A DNA stretch of 64,000 nucleotides, taken from assembly GCA_033283335.1 (NCBI GenBank), contig JAWMQP010000006.1:124001-188000 (forward strand), in the 5' to 3' direction. Position numbers and translations under genes: made by a program. Below the pieces are notes generated by a model. The model had not been told where the DNA came from. It was given only the letters and a program-made list of their open reading frames with translations, and ran no database searches. Position 1 is the stretch's first letter. Every line of letters begins with the position of its first letter. Source of the DNA: Pseudomaricurvus sp033283335 (lineage in GTDB: Bacteria > Pseudomonadota > Gammaproteobacteria > Pseudomonadales > Cellvibrionaceae). Shown here in pieces: positions 44,303-53,532 of this stretch.

Positions 44303-46723
44303 TCAGAACCTATAGGTGCCCTGTATGGCGTAGGTGCGCAGCAAATCGAGCTGGGCAAAGCCATTTCCGTTCACCAGTGGTTGGTCGTTGTTATTGCCAC
44401 TGGAATACTCGTCGGTGAGGTTGCGGCCCAATAACGCCACATCCCACTGACCACCGGCGGCGCCAATCGCCAGCCGCAGGTCGTGCTTGGTGTAGGCATC
44501 CACCAGGGCAATATCGGGGTCCAGGTCGCCGGCATTGTAGTACTCATCGGAATAGTTGATGTTCCAGGTGGCGCGGAATTCCAGCGTATCGCCCACCGGT
44601 AAGCGGTAATCAAAATTCAGGTTGGCCGCGTACTCGGGTGAGAAGATGTTGGGGTCGCCGCTGGCGTCGCGCCCGCCATCCACGCAGCCAGGCACATTGC
44701 CGGCGGTTTGAGAAACCCAGCAAGGGGCATTTTTAAAATCCGTGTACTCTGCGTCCAGGTAGCTGCCGGCGAAGCCAATGGTGAGGTTGTCGGTGGCTTG
44801 CCAGCGCAGGTCCACTTCCACACCGCGGGATTCAATTTCGGCGGCGTTCTGCACAAAAAACGCGGTAGCGCCGTCAAAGATACTCACTTGGTAGTCTTCG
44901 ACTGTGGTCTGGAATACGGTGGCGTTGAGGGTCATGGCCCCATCCAGCAGGGTGCTCTTGATGCCCAGCTCAATGTTCAGCGCTTCTTCTTCCTCGTATT
45001 CAAAGAACGGGTTGTCATTTTCGCGCAGGAAGCGGGCGTCGAAGCCGCCACCTTTGACCCCGGTGGAGACCGTGGCAAACATCATGATGTCCGGCGTCAG
45101 GTCGTGTTCCAGGTTAATTGACCAGGAGACAAACTCTTCGTCGCGCTTGCGACCGCGAATGTCGTGTTCATAGGTGCCCAGAAGACCCTCCCACAGGCCG
45201 GCGTCCAGTGCGCCGGCGATGGCGGGGAAGGTTGCTTCAAAGGCGTCGTAATCGGCAGCTGTGTCACCCACCACCAGTCCACCGCCAAAATCCCAGCCGC
45301 CGGTAAAGTATTTGTCCAGCACGTGGGAGGCCTCTTTGGATTCTTCTGAATAGCGTAGCCCCACGGTCAGGCGGGTCAGCTCCGTCATGTTCCAGGTGCC
45401 GGAGCCAAAGATGGCCCACTGATCCTGATCCTGAGTCATGCGGTAGGCGCGGGAGACATTGGGGGCATTCGCCAGGGCCGCACCAAATTGTTCAATCGAG
45501 CTGTAGTCCAGGTCTGACTGGTGGTAGTAGGCGCCCAGAATATAGTCAAAGGTTTCGCCACCCGGTGAGGTGAGGCGAATCTCCTGGCTCCACTGCTCGT
45601 AATCCTCGCGGGCATCCACCTCGATCAGGGGCAGGGCCGAGAAGTCACAGTCACACACATCCTGGTATTCGTAGGTGGCATAGCCGGTGATGGCAGTCAG
45701 CGTGTGATCGCCTACAATCCACTCGACGGTGAGGGTGCCCAGATCCATCTCGTTATCGCTGAATTCCGCCCCGTCGGGAAAGCCCGGAACCCCGGCAAAG
45801 GAGGGGATCAATTGCCCCAACAGTGCGCCGCCATCATTAATAACCGCGCGCTCTTCATCCCAGCGCTCTGTGCCGTTACCGCCGGTGGCGGCCGCTACCA
45901 GCATTTGATTGAGGCCGTTGATGGCCTGGTCCTGGGGTCTCAGCGGGTTGATCACCGCCAGCTGCACGGGCTTGCCGTCAGCGTTAAACTCCCCGGTTTC
46001 CCATTTGCCAGTGATCATGATGTTGTCGGTCAGATCAAACTCCAGCTGACCGCGCAGACTGTAATCATCGCGACCGACTTCGTCGTCACCGTTCATGACG
46101 TTTTCCAGATAGCCATCGGTCTCATAGGCGCGATAGGCCAGGCGACCGCGCAGGCTGTCGGTCAGGCCGCCTGAAATAACCCCGGTGTATTCCAGTTCGC
46201 TGTTCTCGCCGATCAGCGCGGAGATGGAGGCTTCGAACTCTTCGGTGGGTTTGGCGGTGATCGCATGGATGGCTCCGCCGATGGTGTTTTTACCGAATAA
46301 AATACTTTGCGGACCGCGTAAGACTTCGACTCGTTCCAGATCCATAAACGGGGCTCGAGCCAGCTGGTGACGGCCCATGTAAATACCGTCGTGGAAGGTC
46401 GAGACTGACAGCTCAATCCCCTGGTTGGTGCCGGGGGTACCGATGCCACGGATGAAGACGAAGTTGCCGATGGGGGTTTCGGAGATATTGACTGCTGGCA
46501 TGTTGGCGGCGAAGTCGATGGCGTTGGTCACGCCCAGGTCTTTGATGCTTTCACCGTCCATGGCGATCATGGAAATGGGGACGTCCTGCAGGCTCTCAGC
46601 GCGTTTGGTGGCGGTGACCACAACCTCTTCGAGGGTTGCAGCCTGGCTGCAGGATGCGCCTGCGATACAGGCAATGGCAAGGCTCAGGGTGTGCAAACGG
46701 AGGTTATTATTATGTAACTTCAT
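44303..46723 (-). CDS. TonB-dependent outer-membrane receptor (AraC-linked)
   Basis: 806 residues. The signal peptide ends about residue 29 (CSQA-ATL). The plug runs LEEVVVTATKRAESLQDVPI, GNFVFIRGIGTPGTNQGIEL, and DLERVEVLRGPQSILFGKNTIGGAIHAI; the barrel ends YAIQGTYRF. ATG 46723 has GGAG six bases upstream and is preferred over ATG 46735, which lies inside that leader. It is divergent from an AraC regulator, with shared CCTATAAA motifs in both promoters. The ligand is unknown, probably an organic nutrient rather than iron. Confidence 0.94.
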   Translation of the reverse strand: MKLHNNNLRLHTLSLAIACIAGASCSQAATLEEVVVTATKRAESLQDVPISMIAMDGESIKDLGVTNAIDFAANMPAVNISETPIGNFVFIRGIGTPGTNQGIELSVSTFHDGIYMGRHQLARAPFMDLERVEVLRGPQSILFGKNTIGGAIHAITAKPTEEFEASISALIGENSELEYTGVISGGLTDSLRGRLAYRAYETDGYLENVMNGDDEVGRDDYSLRGQLEFDLTDNIMITGKWETGEFNADGKPVQLAVINPLRPQDQAINGLNQMLVAAATGGNGTERWDEERAVINDGGALLGQLIPSFAGVPGFPDGAEFSDNEMDLGTLTVEWIVGDHTLTAITGYATYEYQDVCDCDFSALPLIEVDAREDYEQWSQEIRLTSPGGETFDYILGAYYHQSDLDYSSIEQFGAALANAPNVSRAYRMTQDQDQWAIFGSGTWNMTELTRLTVGLRYSEESKEASHVLDKYFTGGWDFGGGLVVGDTAADYDAFEATFPAIAGALDAGLWEGLLGTYEHDIRGRKRDEEFVSWSINLEHDLTPDIMMFATVSTGVKGGGFDARFLRENDNPFFEYEEEEALNIELGIKSTLLDGAMTLNATVFQTTVEDYQVSIFDGATAFFVQNAAEIESRGVEVDLRWQATDNLTIGFAGSYLDAEYTDFKNAPCWVSQTAGNVPGCVDGGRDASGDPNIFSPEYAANLNFDYRLPVGDTLEFRATWNINYSDEYYNAGDLDPDIALVDAYTKHDLRLAIGAAGGQWDVALLGRNLTDEYSSGNNNDQPLVNGNGFAQLDLLRTYAIQGTYRF

Positions 46724-46739
46724 TGATGGCTCCATAGTA

Positions 46740-46874
46740 TTTATAGGTTTTATAGGGCAGAGCGTTGTCTATTTTTTGTCTCTTAAATATTGCATATATT
46801 CGGCAGGGCGGCTTGATAAATCGGGACGTCTGTATGATATTTGAGGACAGAAGCTCAGACATAAATCCTATAAA
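46740..46874. promoter_or_regulatory. Repeated CCTATAAA motifs in the divergent receptor/AraC promoter region
   Basis: Two copies of CCTATAAA on the minus strand (46756-46749 and 46747-46740, 9-bp pitch) lie 17-33 bp before the receptor start. A third on the plus strand (46867-46874) lies 22-29 bp before the AraC start. They may be AraC half-sites, or the TATAAA part may simply serve as -10 boxes on both sides. Confidence 0.5.
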
Positions 46875-46895
46875 AACGATAAACAGGAATGAGTC

Positions 46896-47909
46896 ATGGG
46901 ATATAACACCCGGTCATCTGTGCTGACAGGTTTTGAGGCCTTGGTCACCTACCTTGGCGGGAATCCGTTGGCGTTGCTCAATGAAGTCGGTATCCATCCG
47001 CAACAGCTGCATAACCCTGAGGAGTTCATCGGCGATCCGCTGGTTTTGGCGGTGCTGGAACTGGCCGCGAGCGATTGTCGCTGCCCGAGCTTTGGGCTGG
47101 AACTGGCGGGTCGCCAGAGTTTGGCGTCGATGGGCTTGATCGGCGTTTACATCATGCGGCAGGCGACGATTGAGAAGGCTCTGGCGGTGACCACGGAATA
47201 CGCTTACACCCAGTGTGGCGGCTTGAATCTGCAACTTGAGCGTATCAATCATGACCGCTGCAGCCTGTCCATGTACCGCTGCGAAAGCGATTACCGTGTC
47301 TATCCGCAAAAGGTGCAGTTGTGCCTGGCCCTGTTGCACCGGTATCTACGGGAACTGATTGGCTCGACCTGGCAATTGCAGTCGGTAGAGGTTACCCAGT
47401 CCCTGGATTCGCAACTGCAGCATCGATTCGAACAGTTTTTTGGTTGCACGGTGGTTGGGGATGCACAGCGCAATGCCATTCAATTTCAGCCGCAGTTTCT
47501 GCGTTGTCGTCCCCATCAGCAGTTGGAGCTGATTGATCAGGTATTGGGGCATCAGGTCTCAACGCATCTGGCGGCGACCCGGTCAGTGAACCTGCTGGTA
47601 GCCTTGGAAAGGGTGATTCGAATGCTGTTGCCAACCGGTGATTGCAGTCTGGAATCAGCCGCGTTGAGCCTGAATCTGCATCCGAAAAAATTACAGCGAG
47701 AATTGCGCCGAGCCAATAGCAGTTATCGAACGTTGCTGGAAAGGGTGCGGAGGGAGGAAGCGGTGAAGGAGTTGCAGCGCGGCGACATGAGTATCAGTCA
47801 CCTGGCGCTGCATTTAGGCTATGCCGAATTTTCCGTGTTCAGCCGCCAGTTTAAACAGTGGTTTGGCGTTGCGCCTACCCACTGGCGGCCGAATCTGGCT
47901 GTAACTTAA
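46896..47909 (+). CDS. AraC-family transcriptional regulator
   Basis: 337 residues of the OruR/ArgR-like group. An N-terminal effector domain (about 12-200, with PEEFIGDPLVLAVLELAASD and MGLIGVYIMRQA) precedes a C-terminal double HTH (about 235-335; LNLHPKKLQRELRRANSSYR, then ISHLALHLGYAEFSVFSRQF and APTHWRP). It is divergent from a TonB receptor with 172 bp between starts and converges, 1 bp apart, on the PQQ alcohol dehydrogenase. It could control either or both; the shared promoter motif favours the receptor. Confidence 0.93.
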   Translation: MGYNTRSSVLTGFEALVTYLGGNPLALLNEVGIHPQQLHNPEEFIGDPLVLAVLELAASDCRCPSFGLELAGRQSLASMGLIGVYIMRQATIEKALAVTTEYAYTQCGGLNLQLERINHDRCSLSMYRCESDYRVYPQKVQLCLALLHRYLRELIGSTWQLQSVEVTQSLDSQLQHRFEQFFGCTVVGDAQRNAIQFQPQFLRCRPHQQLELIDQVLGHQVSTHLAATRSVNLLVALERVIRMLLPTGDCSLESAALSLNLHPKKLQRELRRANSSYRTLLERVRREEAVKELQRGDMSISHLALHLGYAEFSVFSRQFKQWFGVAPTHWRPNLAVT

Positions 47910-47910
47910 A

Positions 47911-50052
47911 TTAAGGGTTTTTCGCGGTAGCCTTAGCGTCCGGGTCCACCACTAAACCCTCTTTGATCAGGTCTTCGCGCCAGTCGTGAGTACGCTTGAT
48001 GATGTACTGGTGGATTTTCTCCACCTGCTCCGGTTGCAGGATGCCGCCAAACGGGGGCATGCCCTTGTTAGAGCGCATGCCGTAGACGATGGCCTGGAAT
48101 TGATCGTGTTTCTCCGGCGTCAGGTAGCGCAGGTCCGGAATGATGTTGGCCCCCTGAACCGACAAGCCGTGACAGACACCGCAGTGCCCTTGGTACATGG
48201 CAGCACCCTCGGCCAAATCTTGTGCACTGGCGGTAACCGCTGGTGGCTCCGGCAGAGTGTACTGGCGACGTTTGATCGCTGGTGCAGCAGCCTTGCCGTT
48301 CAGCTTGAACACATACAGACGGGAATCGGGTACTACACGGGTGCGGTCAGCCAGACCACCAAAGGTGATCGGGAAGGCGCCGCCCCAGCCAGCGTTAAAG
48401 GCCACGTACTGCTCGCCATCAACCGAGTAGGTGATGGGGGCCGCGGCCACGCCGGTAGATACAGGCTGTTCCCAGAGTTTTTCACCGCTGTCGGCAGCAT
48501 AAGCAATCACGCGGCCATCAGCCGTGCCCTGGAACACCAGGTTGCCGGCAGTGGACAGGGTGCCACTGTTGTGGATGTGCTTGTAAGGCACTTTCCAGCG
48601 CGCTTCCTGCTTGATCGGATCCCAGGCAATCAGGCTGCCGCGATAAATAGCGCCCAGCTCTTCGTTGGCCTGGATGGACTCGGGTACCGAGGGAATCACC
48701 AGACCCAGGTTGGGCAGGCCCGGAGCCGGGTCATAGGCTTCGGCCAGCGGGTTGTACTCTTCCATGGTCACCTGCTGGGGAATGTACACCAGGCCGGTTT
48801 CCGGGTTGTAGCTCATGGGTGGCCAGTTGTGGGAGCCCTGAGAACCGGGGAAGACAATTTTGCTCTCGCCTTTGGTCCAGTAATCGGCCACTTCCGTGTC
48901 GATGATCGGACGACCGGTTTCCGGGTCGATGGATTTGGCCCAGGTGGCGACACCGAATTTCTCCGCGGAAATGAACTTGCCGGTGGCGGCGTCCAGAACG
49001 TAGAAGAAGCCGTTCTTGGGAGCCTGCATGACAACGCGACGGGGTTTGCCGTCAATTTCCAGGGTGGTGACGATGATGTGCTGGGTGGCGGTGTAGTCCC
49101 AGGCATCACCTGGTGTGGTCTGGTAGTGCCAGACGTACTCGCCGGTTTCAGGCTTGATGGCGACGATAGAAGACAGGAACAGGTTGTCCCCTTTGCCTTC
49201 GGAACGCAGTTTGTAGTTCCACAGGGAGCCGTTACCGACACCGATGTACAGCAGGTCCAGGTCTGGATCGTAGGCCATGGAATCCCACACAGTGCCGCCA
49301 CCGCCCTGTTTCCAGTACTGGTCACCAAACCAGGTTTTGCGGATCTTGGTGATGGTTTCGGTCTCGTCGCCCTTGGCTGGGTCGCCAGGAACGGTGAAGA
49401 AGCGCCAGGCTTGTTTGCCGGTGTCGGCGTCGTAGGCGGTGATGTAGCCGCGTACGCCAAACTCGGCGCCGCCATTACCAATGATCACTTTGCCTTTAAC
49501 AATGCGAGGGGCGCCGGAAATGGTGTAGTTGCGCTCTTTGTCGATAACGGTGTCTGCCGACCACACCAGTTTGCCGGTTTTGGCGTCCAGGGCTTCCAGT
49601 CGGCCGTCGTAGACACCCACATAGACCTTGTCTTTCCAAACGGCGACTCCGCGGTTGGCGGCATCACAGCAGCCGCGGCCTTGAATGCCACGCCAGACTT
49701 TTGGGTCGTAACTCCACAGTTGTTCGCCGGTTTTGGCGTCCAGGGCGTAGACCATGCTGTAAGCACCGGTGGTGTACATGACACCATCGACCACTACGGG
49801 AGTGGCTTCGACAACGCGGTCCAGTTCGTATTTGTGGCTCCAGGCCAGGCCCAGTTCATCGACGTTGTCATCGGTGATTTGTTCCAGGGGGGAAAAGCGT
49901 TCCTCGCCATAGTTGCGGCCGTGGGCCATCCAGTTGCCGGGTTCCTGGTCCGCTGCAATCAGTCGCTCGGGGGTAACCGGAGCGGCCAATAAAGACGTTG
50001 ACAGACAGGACAGAATGACTGCCGGAAGGCAGCTTTTGATAATGGTTTTCAT
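47911..50052 (-). CDS. PQQ-dependent quinohaemoprotein alcohol dehydrogenase (type II)
   Basis: A 713-residue periplasmic enzyme with a signal peptide (cleavage near LLA-APV), an eight-bladed PQQ propeller and a C-terminal cytochrome c domain (CGVCH at 624-628, likely Met ligand in GMPPFGG). The vicinal disulfide C128-C129, calcium ligands E197 and N274 and catalytic D319 (GDAWDYT) are visible. The residue two after the catalytic Asp is Thr, not Asp, which predicts a Ca-dependent rather than lanthanide-dependent enzyme. It oxidises alcohols to aldehydes and is divergent from an aldehyde dehydrogenase that could take the product. Confidence 0.96.
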   Translation of the reverse strand: MKTIIKSCLPAVILSCLSTSLLAAPVTPERLIAADQEPGNWMAHGRNYGEERFSPLEQITDDNVDELGLAWSHKYELDRVVEATPVVVDGVMYTTGAYSMVYALDAKTGEQLWSYDPKVWRGIQGRGCCDAANRGVAVWKDKVYVGVYDGRLEALDAKTGKLVWSADTVIDKERNYTISGAPRIVKGKVIIGNGGAEFGVRGYITAYDADTGKQAWRFFTVPGDPAKGDETETITKIRKTWFGDQYWKQGGGGTVWDSMAYDPDLDLLYIGVGNGSLWNYKLRSEGKGDNLFLSSIVAIKPETGEYVWHYQTTPGDAWDYTATQHIIVTTLEIDGKPRRVVMQAPKNGFFYVLDAATGKFISAEKFGVATWAKSIDPETGRPIIDTEVADYWTKGESKIVFPGSQGSHNWPPMSYNPETGLVYIPQQVTMEEYNPLAEAYDPAPGLPNLGLVIPSVPESIQANEELGAIYRGSLIAWDPIKQEARWKVPYKHIHNSGTLSTAGNLVFQGTADGRVIAYAADSGEKLWEQPVSTGVAAAPITYSVDGEQYVAFNAGWGGAFPITFGGLADRTRVVPDSRLYVFKLNGKAAAPAIKRRQYTLPEPPAVTASAQDLAEGAAMYQGHCGVCHGLSVQGANIIPDLRYLTPEKHDQFQAIVYGMRSNKGMPPFGGILQPEQVEKIHQYIIKRTHDWREDLIKEGLVVDPDAKATAKNP

Positions 50053-50152
50053 CGAATCCCCTCTCTTCTGGGATTGTTTGGCTCGGGAATAATCACACTT
50101 CTGGTGTTTATAGTTCTAACCCGCTAGTTTAAATGAGGTAGGCGCCGAAAAC

Positions 50153-50168
50153 TGTCAAAAATATGACA
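50153..50168. promoter_or_regulatory. Inverted repeat in the PQQ-ADH/ALDH divergent region
   Basis: TGTCA-N6-TGACA, a perfect 16-base inverted repeat, 101 bp before the PQQ-ADH start and about 140 bp before the ALDH start. Its central position suits a regulator acting on both genes. Its 5-6-5 layout matches that of the site at 10413 but the sequence differs. Confidence 0.45.
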
Positions 50169-50304
50169 AACTTTTGCTGGGTTTGTGTTTAGACTCCCAT
50201 CCCCATACGTGCCCAGGATCAGTATTGGCAGTGGCACGAATTGCCCAATAGCATTGGCCAGGTCACACCAAATATCTAGCCCCACCCAATATAGAGACGC
50301 GCTC

Positions 50305-51744
50305 ATGAACCAGCCATTAACCAATACCCTGAATATCCCCGAGGAGTTCACCGAAGTCTTTGCCAAGCAAAAGGCTTTCTTCCGTGAACACCGCAATCCT
50401 TCTTACCAGGAGCGGGTAGCTGATTTGAAAGCGTTGCATCGCATGCTGGTGGAAAACCGCGAGGCATTGATTGAGGCGGTGAACAGCGACTACGGCTGTC
50501 GCTCGCGTTTTGAAACCGTATTCACTGAGCTGCTGCTCAACCAGGAAGGCATTCTGGATACCATCAAACACCTGAAAAAGTGGATGAAGCCCCAGAAGCG
50601 CTCGCTGGACCCCACCCAGTACCCGCTGGCCAAAGCCCGCGTCATTCCCCAGCCGCTGGGTGTGGTGGGCATTGTTGTGCCCTGGAACTTCCCCATTTCC
50701 ATGGCGTTTGCTCCCCTGAGCGGTATTTTTGCCGCCGGTAACACCGCCATGATCAAAATGTCGGAAAACTCCAACAACCTGGCGATGCTGTTCAAAGAGC
50801 TGGCACCTCGGTATTTTCCCGAAGGCAAGCTGGCTTTCTTTGAAGATGGCAATGGTCGCGGCCCAGCCTTTACCACATTGCCGTTCGATCACCTGTTCTT
50901 TACCGGTTCTCCGGCGACGGCCAAGTCGGTTATGGCCAACTGTGCCCAGAACCTGACCCCGGTAACCCTGGAGCTGGGTGGTAAATCCCCGGCGGTGGTG
51001 GATGCCAATTACAACCTGACCAAGGCGGTTGAGCGCATCATGTGGGTGAAAATGCTCAACGCTGGCCAGATCTGTACCAACGTGGATTACCTGTTCTTGC
51101 CAGAAGGTAAGGAAGAGGCGTTTGTGGCCGAAGCCAAGCGCATTTGTAACGCCCGCTACCCGGACATCAACAACGGCGATTACACCGCCGTGATTGACCA
51201 GCGTTCCTACGACCGTCTGCAGGAGACCCTGGAAGACGCGCGCTCGAAAGGTGCCCGTATCATCAATCTGTTTGAAGACCAGCAGGCCGATGCCAGCCGC
51301 CGCATCTTCCCGCCGCACGTCATCCTCGGTGCGACCGACGATATGCTGGTGATGCAGCGCGAAGTGTTTGGTCCGCTGCTGCCGGTGAAAACCTACCGCA
51401 CTCGCGACGAAGTGGTCGACTACATTGAAGCCGGCCATCGTCCGCTGGCGTTCTACGTCTACACCGATGACAAGCAGCTGGCTGACTGGTACATCAACAA
51501 CACCATGTCCGGTGGTGTGACCGTTAACGATGGCCTGATTCACGCCGGTATCCACAGCCTGCCGTTTGGCGGTGTGGGTAACAGCGGCATGGGTCATTAT
51601 CACGGTTATGAGGGCTTCACCACCTTCTCCAAAATGCGCCCCGTGTTTTACCAGGGCCCGATTCGTGCACTCAACATGCTGATGCCTCCGTACGCTGGCA
51701 AGCCCACCAAGCTGCTCAACATGATGCTGAAAATGAAGAGCTGA
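50305..51744 (+). CDS. Coniferyl-aldehyde-type dehydrogenase (class 3 ALDH)
   Basis: 479 residues. Motifs in order are GVVGIVVPWNFPISMAF, VTLELGGKSPAVV with the general-base Glu, NAGQICTNVDYLFLP with the nucleophilic Cys, and REVFGPLLPVKTY. A C-terminal FGGVGNSGMGHYHGYEGF follows. The pattern and length match coniferyl aldehyde dehydrogenases, which also accept other aromatic or long aldehydes. ATG 50305 is chosen; the frame extends upstream to 50185 without a good start. It probably completes alcohol-to-acid oxidation with the PQQ enzyme transcribed divergently, although the two act in different compartments (periplasm versus cytoplasm). Confidence 0.9.
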   Translation: MNQPLTNTLNIPEEFTEVFAKQKAFFREHRNPSYQERVADLKALHRMLVENREALIEAVNSDYGCRSRFETVFTELLLNQEGILDTIKHLKKWMKPQKRSLDPTQYPLAKARVIPQPLGVVGIVVPWNFPISMAFAPLSGIFAAGNTAMIKMSENSNNLAMLFKELAPRYFPEGKLAFFEDGNGRGPAFTTLPFDHLFFTGSPATAKSVMANCAQNLTPVTLELGGKSPAVVDANYNLTKAVERIMWVKMLNAGQICTNVDYLFLPEGKEEAFVAEAKRICNARYPDINNGDYTAVIDQRSYDRLQETLEDARSKGARIINLFEDQQADASRRIFPPHVILGATDDMLVMQREVFGPLLPVKTYRTRDEVVDYIEAGHRPLAFYVYTDDKQLADWYINNTMSGGVTVNDGLIHAGIHSLPFGGVGNSGMGHYHGYEGFTTFSKMRPVFYQGPIRALNMLMPPYAGKPTKLLNMMLKMKS

Positions 51745-51805
51745 GGTACAAGCCCTTTTTACTGTTGATTTAAAAAGTTCAGTCAATCGAAACACGGAGC
51801 GTGTG

Positions 51806-52480
51806 ATGCCGCGAATGATCAAATGGGCTTTCCCGCTGGGGCTGCTGACGGCAGCCCTGCTGGGTTGTTCAGCCAACCCATCGACCGAGTCGGTAGCCGC
51901 ACAGTCGTCGGTAATGCCGGTGGAGCAGGAGCCGCGTCACACCATTGTGTTTGAAAACGATCAGTTGCGGGTCTACGACGTCAATCTCCAGCCTGGGGAG
52001 GAAACGGCGTACCATGAGCACCGCAACGACCTGCTTACCGTGGTCGTGATTGCCTCGAAGGTCGCCAATCAGGTTCTGGGGCAGGAGGAAAAAATAGATC
52101 AGGCGCCCTCCGGCGTGCTGATTTACAGTCCCTATCGTACCCAGGGGGGATTTCGTCACCGCGTGTTGGCCACTCAGGGCCAGCCTTTCCATGTGCTGGG
52201 TATCGGCCTTAAAGGCGATAACCACGGTGCCAGTGAGGTGTTGCTGGGACGGCCTGATGAGCCCTTGTTTCGCTTTCCCCAGGGGCAGGTGCAGCGTCTG
52301 ACGCTGGAGCCGGGGGCGGCGGTATCGCTCACCGAAGGTCTGTTGGTGGCGTTGGATGCGGGACAATTGAGCGATGCAACCTTGCAGGCTGGTCAGGTGT
52401 GGTGGCAGGCCGGGGAGTTGTTACGCAATCAGGGTGATAAGCCCTTGCGATTGTTGCAGCTTCGGCTGGCTCAGCAGTAA
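51806..52480 (+). CDS. Cupin-like exported lipoprotein of unknown function
   Basis: 224 residues. A lipoprotein signal ends in LLGCSAN (lipidation Cys near residue 20), then a cupin-like fold: FENDQLRVYDVNLQPGEETA followed by YHEHRNDLLTVVV (His pair) and later GFRHRVLATQGQPFHVLGIGL. A second, weaker half ends in LRLLQLRL. The His-rich strand could bind a metal. GGAG precedes ATG 51806. It follows the ALDH by 61 bp in the same direction; no known enzyme activity can be assigned. Confidence 0.75.
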   Translation: MPRMIKWAFPLGLLTAALLGCSANPSTESVAAQSSVMPVEQEPRHTIVFENDQLRVYDVNLQPGEETAYHEHRNDLLTVVVIASKVANQVLGQEEKIDQAPSGVLIYSPYRTQGGFRHRVLATQGQPFHVLGIGLKGDNHGASEVLLGRPDEPLFRFPQGQVQRLTLEPGAAVSLTEGLLVALDAGQLSDATLQAGQVWWQAGELLRNQGDKPLRLLQLRLAQQ

Positions 52481-52495
52481 ACACTGATTCAAAAA

Positions 52496-52531
52496 TGAAA
52501 AAAAGGAGCTGCCCAAAGCAGCGGCAGCTCC
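52496..52531 (-). terminator. Intrinsic terminator of the amidinotransferase-family gene
   Basis: On the minus strand a perfect 9-bp stem (GGAGCTGCC / GGCAGCTCC at 52505-52513 and 52523-52531, 9-base loop) is followed by seven T. It begins 43 bp after the amidinotransferase stop. This is the clearest Rho-independent terminator in the window; the hairpin may also slow transcription from the cupin gene. Confidence 0.85.
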
Positions 52532-52573
52532 AAATCGAAAGGAAGCAACTGAAATCTGAGGGAAAGCCAGGGG

Positions 52574-53476
52574 TTAACCTGGCTGACGTTTCAATGGCTG
52601 GCACATGCAGTGCACGCCGCCACCGCCGGAAGTGAACATGCTCACGTCCGGGTCTATCACGGTCAGGCCGTGGGCCTTACACTTGTCTTTCAGTTCGTGG
52701 TTGTCGTAGGGCAGCAGTACGCGATCGTTACCCAGTGCTACCACGTTACAACCCAGTTCCAGCATCGCCCGGTAGGAAATGTCGATCAATTCAATGCCGC
52801 GGGCCTGCAGCCAGTCGACAAACTCCTGTTCCAGTGCCTGCACACAGGCCGCCGCCAGTTTCGGTGCCAGCATCGCCAGTTTCACGTCCAGGTGCAGGAA
52901 GTAGGGGTCAAACTTGTAGCTCTTGAATTCCCAGCCCTCGGCTTCGACCCAGGCTTTCACTTGCGCCAGGCCTTCTTCACTGGTGCGCTCACCGGTGTAG
53001 CCACACAGGATCAGGCCCGGTTCCAGCACCATAAAGTCGCCGCCCTCGAGGGTGCCGGCGGTGATGATGTCATACACCGGGATCTGCTGGCTCTGGTAAA
53101 ACTCCAGTACCGCCTTCCACTCGCCGCGACGCCAGGGGCTGTACATCTGGGTCACAATCGGGCCCCAAGGGGTCATGACGGATGAGTCGCGCGCATACAA
53201 CTGATAGGGCAGGCTGGCATCGGCTTCCAGGATGTGGGTTTCCACACCGGCCTGCTGGTAGGCGTCGATCATTTCCTGGTATTGGGTTTTGGCGACGGCG
53301 TGGTCGAACTGGCGGCCCAGGCGCATGGAGCGGCGGGACATGGCGTTGCCGGTCTGCCAGGAGTAGTGATCCATGGGACCGATCAGGACTTTCTCCAGCA
53401 CGCCGTATTCGGAGTCCATGCCCCACTGGTCCAGAACCGGGGAGTTTCCGCCCGGTACGCGATTGGCAAATTTCAT
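52574..53476 (-). CDS. Amidinotransferase/arginine deiminase superfamily enzyme
   Basis: 300 residues of the guanidino-modifying fold. Catalytic features include EGGD (144-147), H195 (YFLHLDV) and C290 (GGGVHCMCQPL), with LYARDSSV near 93 completing the substrate pocket. Members hydrolyse or transfer the amidino group of arginine-like compounds (deiminase, dimethylarginine hydrolase or amidinotransferase). The exact reaction is not decided here. It is downstream of, and in line with, the M20 amidohydrolase (56 bp apart), so the two probably share transcription and a nitrogen-rich substrate. Confidence 0.88.
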   Translation of the reverse strand: MKFANRVPGGNSPVLDQWGMDSEYGVLEKVLIGPMDHYSWQTGNAMSRRSMRLGRQFDHAVAKTQYQEMIDAYQQAGVETHILEADASLPYQLYARDSSVMTPWGPIVTQMYSPWRRGEWKAVLEFYQSQQIPVYDIITAGTLEGGDFMVLEPGLILCGYTGERTSEEGLAQVKAWVEAEGWEFKSYKFDPYFLHLDVKLAMLAPKLAAACVQALEQEFVDWLQARGIELIDISYRAMLELGCNVVALGNDRVLLPYDNHELKDKCKAHGLTVIDPDVSMFTSGGGGVHCMCQPLKRQPG

Positions 53477-53532
53477 CGGTATCTCCTGAAATGCTTTGCT
53501 CTTGAAGAGATTGCTATTTGTATAGATTGCTA

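Noticed and set aside
47986..49992. 668-residue open frame opposite the PQQ alcohol dehydrogenase
   Set aside because: Exact antisense of a gene with full motifs; its protein is low in recognised domains and is a by-product of GC-rich codon bias.
50317..51876. 519-residue minus-strand frame opposite the coniferyl-aldehyde-type dehydrogenase
   Set aside because: Antisense of a complete ALDH with all catalytic motifs; no motifs of its own.
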